Below, in pieces: positions 1 to 11,327 of a DNA stretch of 64,000 nucleotides. Location: assembly GCF_001659605.2 (NCBI RefSeq), contig NC_035170.2, forward strand, positions 16,382,265 through 16,446,264, given 5' to 3'. A program made the position numbers and the translations under genes. The stretch comes from Manihot esculenta. Lineage: Eukaryota > Streptophyta > Magnoliopsida > Malpighiales > Euphorbiaceae. The notes beneath the pieces are model-generated. The model had not been told where the DNA came from, did not search any database, and saw only the letters and a program-made list of their open reading frames with translations. Each line of letters starts with the position of its first letter. The stretch's first letter is position 1.

Positions 1-556
1 AAAGATCATTATTTAGTATATCATCATGATTCATATCAAAAACTTCTTGGCTCAAAAAATCAATGATATCTAAACCATAAACAGGGGACATGTCATGGGG
101 ATATTTCATAGCATCATAAACATTAAATTTAATAACTTCCCCTTCAAATTCCATGGTGAGAGTGTCATCATGTACATCTATCTTAGTCCTGGCAGTACTT
201 AAGAAAGGACGTCCAAGTAGGATGTCTGAAGTAGTGTTACCATTGTCTTCCTTTGTATCAATCACATAAAAGTCTGCTGGAAAGACAAGTTCATCTACTT
301 ATACTAGAACATCTTCTAGAACTCCTTTTGGATAGACCACATATCTATCAGCCAATTGGATCACTACTCTAGTGTCTTTCAGTGCACCTGCATTCAAAGA
401 ATTATAAATAGCAAGAGGCATAATATTAATGGATGCACCTAGATCACACATAGCTTTCTTTATCCCAACATTGCCAATTTTGCAAGAAATAGCAAACATT
501 CCTTTATCTTTGCATTTGGTTGGAAGTTCTCTTTTTATCACAAGTGGTCTCTCCAA
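1..556 (-). pseudogene. Athila-type retropepsin (protease), partial
   Basis: This is the aspartic protease of element A, which would cleave the Gag-Pol polyprotein. The active-site stretch CDLGASINIMP is intact near 430-465. An in-frame TAA at 299-301 splits the domain, but the same frame then continues into the conserved LLGRPFLSTARTKIDVH motif (about 180-240) and the acidic tail. On its N-terminal side it is joined directly to the gag zinc-knuckle region, so the usual spacer between gag and protease has been deleted. The reading frame leaves the window at base 1. Confidence 0.85.
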
Positions 557-1726
557 CCTGGATTGTATGTGTTAGAATATGGATCATGTCTTACCTGGCT
601 ATTGTATCCTCCAATGGCATTCACTTGCTGGCTATCTTCTTGAAGTGTAGGACATTAATCAGTTGGGTGTGCCACATATGCACAAATCTCACATGGCCTA
701 GGTGGCCGGGGTGGCTGAGTTTGGCCTAAGACAAAATTTTTCATAACAGATGCCAGTTCAGAAAGCTGAGAGGAAATAGTAGATGTACTTATCTCATTGG
801 CTCCTCTCTGCAGTTGCTTTTCTTCTCCATGTTGCCTAGATGAGGCTGCAAGTGTTGAGATCAACTCTCTCATTTCCCTAGGTGTTTTATCTGCAATGGA
901 ACCTCCACATGCTACATCAATGAATCTCCTTTCGGATGGTAGCAAACCTCCATAAAAGAATTCTATGAGTGACTTGTCTGAGATATCATGTTGAGGACAA
1001 CCTGTACACAATCTTTTGAATCTTTCCCAATAGTCATATAAATCCTCGATTGTTTTTGTCTAATGCTATTGATCTCTCTTCTTATGCCAATGGTTTTAGA
1101 AGTAGGGAAGTATTTGTTTAGAAAGGCTATTACCATGTCATCCCAAGAAGTGATAGATCTAGGTGGTAAATAAAATAACCAATCCTTAGCATAATTATCA
1201 AGTGAAAAAGGAAAAGCTCTTAATTTAACATGTTCTCCAGTTATGCCTTGCGGCCTCATGGATGAATAGATAATGTTAAATTCCTTCAAGTGTTTGTGTG
1301 GATTTTCATTCTCTAAACCTTTAAGCTTAGGGAGTAGATGAATCAAACCTGTTTTCAGTTCAAAGGAAACTGTCAGAGGTGGATAAGGATGTAAAGAGGT
1401 GTTTGATCACCTATAGAGGCTGCCAACTCTCTCATGGTTCTTTCTCTTGGCATTGGGGCCCTCATGGCTAGATTTTCTTGTATTATTTCATCATGGACAG
1501 CATGTCCAGCATGGGCAGCAAGTTGATCCACGTTTTCAGCCATCTATGTGGCTTGGTGCTGCGATTCAAGTGATTCAGAAGTGTGGTCTGCGCAGAGGTG
1601 CTCTTCTTGCGCAGGTTCGGCTTCAGTTAACTCCCAAAGCCAAGTTGCTTGCTTCCCTAATGTCCTGATTGTGCGCTCAATTTCTGGATCGTAAGGTAGA
1701 GTCTCCCTAGGTCCAGATCTGGTCAT
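557..1726 (-). pseudogene. Athila gag (capsid/nucleocapsid), broken
   Basis: The gag protein forms the virus-like particle. Translation would start at the ATG at 1724-1726, 29 bases beyond the primer site; the opening MTRSGPRETLPYDPEIERTI matches the gag start at 40704. The capsid core motif LRAFPFSLDNYAKDWLFYLP lies near 1180-1230. The zinc knuckle starts CEICAYVAHPTD near 660-690. At least two frame changes (near 1540-1350 and 1010-960) break the frame. The C-terminal gag tail is missing because of a deletion ending near 556. Confidence 0.85.
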
Positions 1727-1754
1727 GAAAGAAAAATAAACAAGTTAAATCAAT

Positions 1755-1772
1755 TCTCCAGCAACGGCGCCA
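1755..1772 (-). promoter_or_regulatory. Primer-binding site of element A (tRNA-Asp type)
   Basis: On the minus strand this reads TGGCGCCGTTGCTGGAGA. It matches the 3' end of plant tRNA-Asp(GUC), complement TGGCGCCGTTGCCGGGGA, at 16 of 18 positions. It lies five bases from the LTR edge at 1778. It fixes the orientation of element A and marks 1778-5122 as its 5' LTR. Confidence 0.88.
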
Positions 1773-1777
1773 ATTTT

Positions 1778-4700
1778 TGACTCGCGGTTGTCGAAGCCGG
1801 TCAAAAATAACCTTTCTAGTTATCAACAATATTACTACTGCAGATAGTGGTGAAAGGATCGAATCCACAAGGAATTGAAAACTTACCTATCTTTCTTATC
1901 ACAACCAAGAGAATTAACTGAGAATAAAGAAACTGAAAGCAAAATAAAAGTAAAGTGCAAGTAAAGTAAAAAGGGGGGTTTGAGTTTGATTCAATTAACT
2001 GAGACTGAAAGCAATAAAAGAAAACGAATAATAAAAATAAAGAGAAATCAATAATGAGAAAGATCTAGTTGAAAAATTGGATCCACTTCAATTGTTGGGA
2101 TTGATCATTGAAACTTATATTCTTTTGATTGATTCAATAGATTAGTTATGGAGATGGAAAACGCTTCTCACCACCATGTCTCTCCTTAATCATAAACCAA
2201 TTAGGGAACGTCCTCTAATTAATCACTAATCAACAAGTTGCCAAGGAACGTCCTTGGGCCTTAGGCATCAAACAACTGTCAATTGCATTAAGAAATAGAG
2301 AGATCCAATCCTAGCTACCCAAACATATGGTGATATTGCTAGATTATGCAACTTCCTTAGTTTTTACACCAAGTGTTCTTATGTTTGAACAATCCAAGTA
2401 ATTACGGACTCAAAATTATTCAAACTAACAATATATTACCTTGCAATCAAGAATCAAGTGGCCACATCGATCATAATAACAAAGCAATAATGGAATCAAG
2501 CATGAAATTGCATAAATATTTAATAGCAAAAGATAAACAACTTATGTTCAGATCTCCCAATCCATAAAACAACCAAAGTTTCACCTTATCTTCAACTAGA
2601 ATAAAAAGTTTCAGCCACTCATGGCTGAACCAAAACAGAAAATAAAAGAAAAGAAAGCAAGAAGATGAAGAAACCGAATGGTGGAGAGCCTTGGAGTGCG
2701 CCGGCCTTGTGCAATCCGAAGAGAGGAGAAGAGTCCTTCGGCCAACCTTGAAGAGTCTTTAAATAAGTGACTCGCGGTTGTCGAAGCCGGTCAAAAATAA
2801 CCTTTCCGGTTATCAACAATTTTACAACTGCAGATAGTGGTAAAGGATCGAATCCACAGAGAATTGTAAACTTATCTATTTTTCTCAACAAAACCAAGAG
2901 ATTAAACTGAATGAGAAACTGAAAGCAAGTAACTGAAAGCGGACAAAAGTAAAGTGCAATTAAAGTAAAAAGGGGGGTTTTGAGATTGATTTGATTAGCA
3001 CACTATTGAAAGCAATTAAATAAGCAAGTAATTAAAATAAAAGAGAAATTCAATATGAGAAAGGTCTAGTTGAAGAGATGGATCCACTTTGGTTGTTTGG
3101 ATTGATCATTGAAACTTATGTTCTCTTGATTGATTCAATAGATTAGTTATGGAGATGGAAAATGCTTCTCACCACCATATCTCTCCTTATGATTAAATCA
3201 ATTAGGGAACGTCCTCTCATCAATTACTAATTAACAAATTGCCAAGGAACGTCATTGGGCCTTAGGCATCAAAATAATTGTCAATTGCATGAAGAAATAG
3301 AGAGATCCAATCCTAGCTACCCAAACGCATGGAGATGTTGCTAGATCATACAATTTCTTAGTTATTACACCAAGTGTTCTTAGGTCTGAATAATTGCAGC
3401 AATTACGGACTAAAAATTATCCAAACTAACAATCAATTACCTTTCAATCAAGAATCAAGTGGCCAATTTGATCAAAACAAGAAAGTAATAATGGATTCAA
3501 GCACCAAATTGTATGAATATTGAACAAATCAAAGACAAATAGTTTATATTCAGATCTCACAATCCATAAAACAACCTTAGTTTCAACCAATCTTCAACTA
3601 GAATAAAAGGTTTCAGCCACTCATGGCTGAAACAAAACAGAAAATAAAAGGAGAACACAAAAGAAGATGAACCGAATTGGAGATGGAGATGGTGCGCCTT
3701 GCTTGGCCGGATGGGGGGAGGAGTTGCTGTCCAATCTCCCTTGGATGGCCTCTTTGAGATGTTTAAATATGTTTTAAGGTGCTGTCTTAGGGTTTCAAGA
3801 GGCTGCCCACGTTTTTAGAGGCTGCCCAAAATGCCCTTGGTCCAAGATGTGCCATCCATGCACATGTGTGAAGGGAAAAACGTGGGACATGTGTGGCTTG
3901 TGCAAGAATGGGTCTTTGGGTCTTTGTTTGCTGCCCAAGTGTCTTCCAGATGCTGCCCAAGGTGTCTAAGACTTGCCTTCACATTCTCCTTGCCTCCCAT
4001 GCACTAATAAGGAAGGTGGAGCCTTCTTTGCAATTTGAATTTTGAATGTACAAGGCATGTGGTGGCAAGCATGTGATCTTTGGATTTGGCTTCCTTGATA
4101 AGCTGGATTTTGAAATTCAAAATTTGAATATGAATCTTGAAGATTTGAATTTCAAAATACTTTCCTTATTTGGCTCTTCATATATGGCAACTTGAGACTT
4201 GGCTTCTTGAATAAGGAAAAGGCTACTTGGAGATTTGAAATTTGAATTTCAAATTACTTTGACTGAATGTTTTTTCCTTCTTTGCCACTTTCCTTATTTA
4301 GAACTTTTCTTATTTAGGTTCACTTGAATCCAACTTGGCAGACTTGCTCTCCTTTGTTCCAATTAAGGCAGTTTTTAGGGTATTTTCTCCAAAATGTCCT
4401 TTTTCACCATTTTCTGCAAAATAATGTCAAGAGCACCAAATTAAGCAGAAATCATGTAAATAATCATCAATAATATCAAGATAAGAAGGTCTAAAATATG
4501 CTCTATCAATAGGACTTAAGATGCTGCCCTAAGTCTTGCTTGTTGCCCAAGTTGAAGTCTTGGCTGCCCAACATACTGCCCATGCCGCCCATGTCATTAA
4601 AGAGGTGGAGCCTCTCTTTTGAAATTTGAATTTTGAATGTGCAAGACATGAGATGGCATGTGTGACTTCTTTGACTTTTTTGACAAGCTGAATTTTGAAT

Positions 4701-5122
4701 TTCAAAATCTGAATGTGCATCTTGAAGATTTGGCTTCTTAAATAAGGAAAATGATTCTTGAAGATCTTGAATTTCAAACTACTCTGCAGACTGCACTTTC
4801 TTTATTTGCAACTTTCCTTATTTGCAACTTTCCTTATTTAGCACTTTCCTTAATGAGCTGAATCTTGATTTTGAATTTTGAATTCTCTTAAGGATTTGAA
4901 ATTTGAATTTCAAATTGCTTTTCTTATTTGGCTCCTTTCAAGGTGCACTTGGCATGCTTGCTCTCCTTTACCCCATTTTAGGCAGTTTTAGGGGCATTTT
5001 CACCAAATTGTCTCTTTACACCATTTTCTGCAGAATAACATTAAAATCACAAAATTATGCAGAAAAAGTGTAAATTAACATCAATAATGTCATGATAAAT
5101 TGGTCTAAAATATGCTCTATCA
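1778..5122 (-). repeat. 5' LTR of element A, split by a solo LTR
   Basis: The LTR is in two pieces, 1778-2767 and 4509-5122, separated by the solo LTR at 2768-4508. It runs from TGACTCGCGG (left edge) to ATGCTCTATCA (right edge), which on the minus strand is TGATAGAGCAT...CGAGTCA. Joined length is about 1.6 kb, similar to the related LTRs at 33849, 35817 and 44540. It carries the conserved hairpin at 2608-2631 and the ACGT-centred palindrome near 2243. Confidence 0.85.
2768..4508 (-). mobile_element. Solo Athila LTR inside the LTR of element A
   Basis: A complete 1741-bp LTR of the same family and orientation as its host. The flanks are ATAAG (2763-2767) and ATAGG (4509-4513), a 5-bp target duplication with one change. 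No internal region is attached, so it is the product of recombination between the two LTRs of a former full element. It carries the conserved hairpin at 3610-3633. Confidence 0.9.
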
Positions 5123-6135
5123 GCCACTCCAAAGAAGTTTTATTCATGATTAAATACAAAGGTAAAGAAGGAATAAAAGACTACAAAAGACCAAGTCAAA
5201 TTAGGATTCCAAATCCTAATTGGATTAGGACTCCTCACCTATAAAGAGGGACAGCAACCAACTAACAAAGAATCATCAGATTCTCTCAAGAATTTCAGCA
5301 TCTCTCCCTCTCTACTTTTCTTCTTTCTTTTTGTGTATTTTTATCTACCATGAATGGCTAAACATCTTCTTCTCTAGTTGAAGAAGAGAAATTTCAGTTT
5401 ATGGTGAATTGGGAGATTTAAAACTCTATTGTTAAACTTCTATTTTTTCAATATTTATGCAACTTGATCTTCATGTTATTATTGCCTTGCTTTTAGAATC
5501 GATTAAGGCCTGTTGCTTTTAATTGCATGAGTAATATATTGTTAGTTTGAATAATTTGAGTCCGCAATTGTTTAAATTATTTAAACACAAGCACAATTGG
5601 TTGCATGGTCTAAACTTGCCCACGCAGTTGGCAAGGTTAGAATTATATTTCTCTAAGTCTTAATGCAGTTAACAGTTGAAAAGTAAAAAACCCCAAGGAC
5701 GTTCCTTGACAACTTGTTAACTAGTGTTTGATTAGCGAACGTTTCCTATTCGAACTAAAACTAAGAAGGAATTTGGTTGTGAGAAGTGTCTTCCACAACC
5801 TAAACTAATTTATTGAAATAAATAGGAGTATCAATGAATCAATGATCAATTCTAAAACTGAAATGGATCCATGCTTCAACTAGAGTCCTTTTTCCATTGA
5901 ATTACTCATCTTTTTAATTATAGCTTTCTTACTACTTAGGTTTAATTTTAGTTCACTATCATCAAAACAAACCCCCCCTCTTTTTATTTTACTTTTGTTA
6001 TTTATTTGCCCAAGTCATTATTAGGAAGATTCTTAGTGTCAAATCCCTGTGGTTCGACCCTATTGCCATTATCTACAAGTTATTTTTGTTGATTGTTAAT
6101 AGGTTTATTTTTTACGGCTTCGACAACCGCTATCA
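5123..6135 (+). repeat. 5' LTR of element B (3' two-thirds)
   Basis: It aligns, with scattered changes and small indels, to 12572-13568 of the 3' LTR. It ends CGACAACCGCTATCA, as the 3' LTR ends AACAACCGCTATCA. A TATA-like CTATAAAG lies at 5239-5246, upstream of the presumed transcript start. The palindrome CCAAGGACGTTCCTTG lies at 5693-5708. The first approximately 390 bp expected from the 3' LTR are absent on the left because of the element A insertion. Confidence 0.88.
5239..5246 (+). promoter_or_regulatory. TATA-like box of the LTR of element B
   Basis: CTATAAAG within CACCTATAAAGAGGGACAGC. The matching place in the 3' LTR reads CACCTGTAAAAAGGG (near 12698-12713), so that copy has lost the core. 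Inferred as the Pol II promoter from its position upstream of the conserved LTR palindromes. Confidence 0.55.
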
Positions 6136-6301
6136 CAAATGCAAGGGAGCCAGCATGCTGCACCTTACTGACTGCAGATGATTTGCCCAAATCACCAGAA
6201 CAGGCAGATCTTGACTTGCCCAAACACTGGAGCAAACAAACATAACTAGCAGTAATTTGACCAAATCACTAGAGTAGGCATCAGACAATCTGTCCAAATC
6301 G
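6136..6301 (+). other. Leader remnant of element B with TTTGCCCAAATC palindromes
   Basis: No tRNA-Asp-type primer site follows the LTR end, unlike the related elements. The stretch contains the palindrome TGATTTGCCCAAATCAC at 6179-6195 and relatives at 6212-6226, 6253-6270 and 6290-6303. It resembles the non-coding spacer after integrase at 9290-9490 rather than a gag leader. Confidence 0.6.
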
Positions 6302-8093
6302 ATGGACCAACAGCAAGCTACTGGTCAGACAGCAATTGCACCAGATCTGAAACCTCTACCAGGGCACCTCAAATACGCCTACTTGGGGGCTGGAAAAACA
6401 CTACCAGTCATAGTGTCCAATCAGTTGAGCCAACAAGAAGAAGAAAGCCTCCTAGAAGTATTGAGGAAGCATAAGAAAGCCATAGGGTGGACCTTGGAGA
6501 ATATAAGGGCATCTCACCGTCAATATGCATGAATCGAATACTCATGGAAGAGGAGTGCAAACCTGTCCGTGAAGCTCAAAAAAGCTGAATCCACCAATGA
6601 TGGAGGTTATGAAGAAAGAAATAGTAAAACTCTTAGACACAGGGGTCATCTATCCCATCTCTGATAGCAAGTGGGTGAGCCCTATCCACGTAGTTCCAAA
6701 GAAGACTAGAATTACCATTGTCCCCAATTTTGAAGGAGAGCTAGTACCCACTCATGTGCAAAATGGTTGGAGAGTGTGCATGGATTATAAGAAGCTCAAT
6801 GCAGCCACAAGGAAGGACCACTTTCCCTTGCCCTTCATGGACCAAGTGCTTGAGAGACTTTTAGGAAAAAGCCACTACTACTGTCTAGATGGATATTCGG
6901 GATTCTATCAAATCCCTGTTGCACCTGAAGATCAAGAAAAAACAACTTTCACCTGACCATTTGGTACCTTCGCATTTAGGAGGATGCCCTTCGGCCTTTG
7001 CAATGCACCAGCCACCTTCCAACGATGCATGATGAGTATTTTTTTTGACTATGTGGAGAAAATTATTGAAGTCTTCATGGACGATTTCACGGTGTATGGC
7101 AACTCTTTCAATGAATGCCTTGCCAACTTGGAGAAGATACTTCAAAGATGCTTAGAGACAAATCTGGTTCTAAACTACGAGATGTGTCACTTCATGGTCA
7201 AACACGGTCTAATCCTAGGCCACATCGTTTCAGCAAAAGGGATAGAGGTGGACAAAGCCAAAGAGGACACTATCAAAAGCCTGCCCTATCCAACCAGGAT
7301 TCGGGAGATTCACTCTTTCCTTGGCCATGCTGGTTTCTACTAAAGGTTCATCAAAGATTTTTCCAATATCACTCAGCCATTGTGCAGACTACTTCAACAA
7401 GACGTGCCATTTGACTTTGATGAAAACTGCAGAACAACCTTCGATTTGATCAAATCACTGCAATTCACTGCCCCAATCATCCAGCCTCCTGACTGGACCC
7501 TTCCATTTGAGATTATGTGTGACGCCAGCAACTTTACTATAGGTGCAATATTGGGACAACGTATAGGTAACTCTCCTCATGTCATTCACTATGCCTCACA
7601 CACCTTAGATGCAGCACAATGTAATTACTTCACAAGAGAAAAAGAGTTGCTGGCCGTAGTGTTTGAATTGGAGAAGTATCGGTCCTATTTGCTTGGGATA
7701 AAAGTCATTGTTTATTCAGATCATATTGCATTGAGGTATTTGCTCAATAAAAAAGAGGCAAAACCAAGGCTGGTACGATGGATATTGCTGTTACAAGAAT
7801 TTGATCTAGAAATCCATGACAAGAAGGGGAAGGAGAACCTTGTAGCTCACCACCTCAGCCGAATACCTTCAGAAATGGAGACATGCCCTATCAATGAAAC
7901 CTTCCCTGATGAGTACCTGTTTTTTGCCCAAGAAGGTGAACCATGGTATGCTGATATAGTAAATTACCTTGCTACAGGTGATTTACCTTCTGATTTGCCC
8001 AAATACATGAGAGACAAGATAAAGAACGATGCAAGGTATTATATGTGGGATGAACCCCACCTATGGAAGCATTGTGTAGACCAAGTGATATGA
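6302..8093 (+). pseudogene. Athila pol: protease-RT linker, reverse transcriptase and RNase H
   Basis: The linker begins LKPLPGHLKYAYLG. The RT core runs from about 6597, with VSPIHVVPKK, WRVCMDYKKLNAATRKDHFP and SHYYCLDGYSGFYQIPVAPE, to the catalytic FMDD at 7074-7085, the form usual for Athila. RNase H occupies about 7480-7860, with [29 protein letters not shown] and the [11 protein letters not shown] stretch. Damage includes frame changes near 6515 and 6575, TGA at 6954-6956 in place of the usual Cys in FTCPFG, and TAA at 7341-7343. The segment 7380-8093 is still open. It is not functional as it stands. Confidence 0.92.
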
Positions 8094-9231
8094 AGATGCA
8101 TCCCGAATCAATAAATATCTTCAGTCCTAGCATTCTGCCACTCATACGGCTGTGGAGGACATTTTGGTCCATGCAAGACAACTCAAAGGATCCTTGAATG
8201 TGGGTTATATTGGCCTAACATATTTCGAGATATTTATTTTGTAGGTCATGTGCAAAGTGCCAACAAACAGGAAACCTCAGCAATCGAAGTGAAATGTCAC
8301 AAACACCCATCATGGTTTGTGAAATCTTTGACATATGGGGCATAGACTTCATGGGACCATTATCACCATCCTTTGGCAACACCTACATATTGCTGGCCGT
8401 AGACTATGTGTCCAAGTGGATAGAGGCCAAAGCAATAAGGGCTGATGACACAAAAGTGGTAGTTGACTTTGTGAAAACCCACATCTTCTCTAGATTTAGT
8501 TTAAAGCCATAATCAGTGATCGAGGGACTCATTTTTGCAACAAGGTAGTGGACACCCTCCTTAAAAAGCATCATGTTGTCCATAGAACATCCACTGCCTA
8601 ATCACCCTCAAACAAATAGGCTGGCCAAAGTATCAAATAGAGAGATCAAGTCCATCCTCGAGAAGACAGTTTGCCCAAATCTCAAGGATTGGAGTGTGCG
8701 CCTCAATGATGCCTTATAGCCTATAGAAAAATTTACAAAACGCCCATAGGTATGTCCCCATATAGGCTGATCTATGGAAAGGCTTTCCATCTACCCGTAG
8801 AACTTGAGCACAAAGCCTATTGGACTGTTAAAAGATGTAATCTTGATGAGAAATAAGCTGGATCCCACAGAAAATTACAACTGCAAGAGCTAGAGGAAAT
8901 TTGGCGTGATGCATATGAAGCTTCATGTGACTATAAAACCAATACCAAAGCCTTCCATGATAAACATATCTCCAGAAAACAATTTCAGGCTGGTGATAAG
9001 GTCTTAATTTTTGACTCATGATTCAAATTATTCCCAGGAAAGCAATGGTCTAGGTGGATTAGGCCATTCTTGGTGGAGCGCATCTATCCACATAGGGCTG
9101 TGGACATACGAAGTCCAGAAATAGGCAAGATTTTCAAGGTTAATGGGCACCGTCTGAAGCACTTCTATGAAGGATTTACTGTGCACCTTGTGGAGGAGGT
9201 ACCCTTAGACACCCGTTCCCCAACCTGCTGA
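8094..9231 (+). pseudogene. Athila integrase, degenerate
   Basis: This would insert the cDNA into the genome. Remains of the HHCC zinc region lie near 8125-8260. The catalytic core has WGIDFMGP (first Asp near 8345) and ISDRGTHFCN (second Asp 8518-8520). At the place of the catalytic Glu the codon is AAA (Lys) at 8627-8629, in [16 protein letters not shown]. The C-terminal part includes [22 protein letters not shown] (about 8735-8805) and [15 protein letters not shown]. The TGA at 9229-9231 is a plausible natural end. Several stops and frame changes are present. Confidence 0.88.
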
Positions 9232-9646
9232 TCAAGGCAAGGCAATCCAGCCCGCGACAGAAAACCAAGGCGCTACTGGGAGGCAACCCAGCTGAAGTAA
9301 TTTGCCCAAATCACTAGGGCAAATCGATTGACTGTACCATAGTGACAAGTGATTGGGGTAGGTAATTTGCCCAAATCGATAGGCCAAATCGACAGGATTC
9401 GACCATTACAGAAAAGGCGTGACCAGGGCTAAACAAGCAACTACAATAAGGAATTGATTTAGCCAAGTGATTTGCCCAAATCACACTGCCACAGAATCAC
9501 AGGCTCAACATTTAATGATTAGGGCAGTTCAACTTCCCCAAATCACTTTAAATAGTTTTTTTTCTTTTCCTTTTCCTCATGCTATTTTCTTTTTACTTCA
9601 TCTCTTCCTTCTTCCTCAAGCTTCCCCCACTGATGTGTCAAGAACT
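9232..9646 (+). other. Spacer between integrase and the third ORF of element B
   Basis: Non-coding. It holds copies of the TTTGCCCAAATC motif at 9296-9315, 9362-9380 and 9467-9484 (exact GTGATTTGCCCAAATCAC), and a half copy at 9536-9547. A pyrimidine-rich run (9555-9630) precedes the ATG at 9647. Confidence 0.65.
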
Positions 9647-11203
9647 ATGGCTAGAACCAAGAAAGTAGCCATCGGCGGCCCTAGTATGTGGAGGAAGCGA
9701 GGGATGCCCAGGCTCATACACATTCCCACTGACAGTGACGAGGAGGCCATGAACAACCCTCCTCCCATCGCCGACAACATCGACATAAGGACGGCCAAGG
9801 AAGCAGAGACCAGAAATATCGAAAGATCGGATGTCCAGACCTACTGCCAATGAATGAGGGCATCAAAGATTGCCCCACCACCTGCCACATAGATAGTAGC
9901 GATAGACACCCCTGGAGATACAATGCTTTCAGAAACCACCTCTTCCGCCAGCCATGGATAGAAAAGGCCAATGACACCTTCATCCTCCGCACCACCGAGC
10001 CCAAAGCGCCGAACTAAAGCCCCCATCGATACACCAGACACATCTCCAGTGAGCCACGACGAAGGTAAATTGCCCAGCAACTTGCCCAAACCAGCAAACC
10101 CAGACCATGTGACAAAGACGCTTACCTTCAATAAGCCATCCGAACGCTCCAGGTAGGACAGGGTCTCTTCTCTACCATACCACCCAGGTAAGTTCATCCA
10201 CCACAGCACTCTTGAAGCATTAGGACTTCAAGAACAGGTACATTCTCTTGTTGATGAAATTGGGTGGGGCACCTTCTTCTACTTACATATGCCTGCCTTC
10301 ACTGAGCTCACCCATGAGTTCTTCACAACATTCTATTTTGACAAGGCAGCACTGACCACCCTGCACACACCAGATACTGTGGGATGTAGGCTGTTAGGAC
10401 AGCGATTTCGCTTGACCATGCACGAATTCAGTGCTGCTATGGGTTGTGAATGCCCTGATTCCACCTGGAATTTCCCTACTGAGTTCAATCCCAGCACTGC
10501 CTATGTAGAATTGTGTGACAACCCGCCTGACACATACTCACCCACCAAATCCAAGGACATGTACCTAAAAGACCCTTGCATGAAGTATCTACACAGGTTC
10601 TTAGCATATACCTTTTCTGGGAGGAAGGATGCACCCAACATCCTGACCAAAACAAAGTTATACATTATGTGGAGCATGTCCACAAAATAGAAACTTCACT
10701 TGGGCTACTGGGTTGACACACAGCTCTCTAACACCATCACATACTACCGCCCTCTAATCCTTGGCTATTTGATCACTTCCATTGCAGTGAATCTAAAATT
10801 ATTGCATCCTGCTCACACTGACCTTAACCCCACCAACGAACCAACCCCCCTGGACCTTCGCACCTTGGATGATATGGGGTTGCTTCGCAAAATGGGGAGA
10901 GTTTTTTCTCTTGCACCTACAGGACCTATAATACCACGCCATGAGCGTGTGTTCAGGAAGAAGACAACCAATCAGCCAAAAACCTCTCAGCCGCCTGCTC
11001 CACCAGAAGCACCACAACAGGCAGCAAAGGAGGTACCTCCAAAGGCACCACAATAGGCAGCATATGAGGTACCTGAAGACACACCTCAAGACCAGACAGT
11101 AGAGGCTCGTCTCAGTAGAATCGAAGATAAAATGCAGCACATGGAGCACCTGCTGCAACTGCTGGTGGATAATTTTCTGCCCACAGACCATGACAGCCAG
11201 TGA
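9647..11203 (+). pseudogene. Athila post-integrase ORF (env position), one frame with six stops
   Basis: A 518-codon frame opens with MARTKKVAIGG and ends VDNFLPTDHDSQ before TGA at 11201-11203. It is interrupted only by point stops: TGA 9851, TAG 9890, 9959, 10154, 10688 and 11054. There is no frameshift. The middle part (TVGCRLLGQRFRLTMHEFSAAMG near 10375-10445) resembles the extra proteins that plant Athila-type elements carry downstream of pol. The C-terminus is rich in Pro, Gln and Ala, then has a short coiled-coil-like stretch (RLSRIEDKMQHMEHLLQLL). I see no signal peptide or membrane span, so envelope function is unsupported. The role is unknown. Confidence 0.75.
11009..11080 (+). repeat. 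36-bp in-frame tandem duplication
   Basis: Two 12-codon units, 11009-11044 and 11045-11080, encode APQQAAKEVPPK and the matching copy APQ-stop-AAYEVPED. The stop in copy two (TAG) stands where copy one has CAG. Confidence 0.85.
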
Positions 11204-11287
11204 TTTGGTCGAGTGATTTGCCCAAATCACTGACCAAATCACCCACAGACCAGGAAGTCCCTTTCTCTCTTATTTCTTCTTTATATG

Positions 11288-11327
11288 TTTTGCATTGAGG
11301 GCAATGCTTAGACTAGGTGTGGGGGTA
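11288..11327 (+). promoter_or_regulatory. Internal hairpin followed by a purine tract (second PPT-like site)
   Basis: The stem GCATTG-AGGG-CAATGC is followed 12 bases later by AGGTGTGGGGGTA. The same arrangement occurs at the terminal polypurine tract (12143-12183) and, on the minus strand, at 43022-43062. Confidence 0.65.

Larger units (their letters stand above)
1..5122 (-). mobile_element. Athila-lineage Ty3/gypsy element A, 5' part
   Basis: Read on the minus strand this is LTR (5122 to 1778), primer site, gag, then protease running off the left edge of the window. The gag and protease motifs and the tRNA-Asp-type primer site place it in the Athila lineage. Its right border abuts the interior of the 5' LTR of element B, so A inserted into B. 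Its own target duplication cannot be checked because its left end lies outside the window; the right flank reads GCCAC. The element is not intact: its gag-protease junction is deleted and stops are present. Confidence 0.88.

Noticed and set aside
7972..9019. Minus-strand frames across the integrase of element B
   Set aside because: Shadows of the degenerate plus-strand integrase, whose motifs are recognisable in order.
9616..10209. Several overlapping minus-strand open frames
   Set aside because: They are shadows of the plus-strand post-integrase ORF of element B and show no retrotransposon or host motif.
9647..11203. Retroviral-type envelope gene
   Set aside because: The position fits, but no signal peptide, cleavage site or membrane span is visible, so I keep it as an ORF of unknown function.
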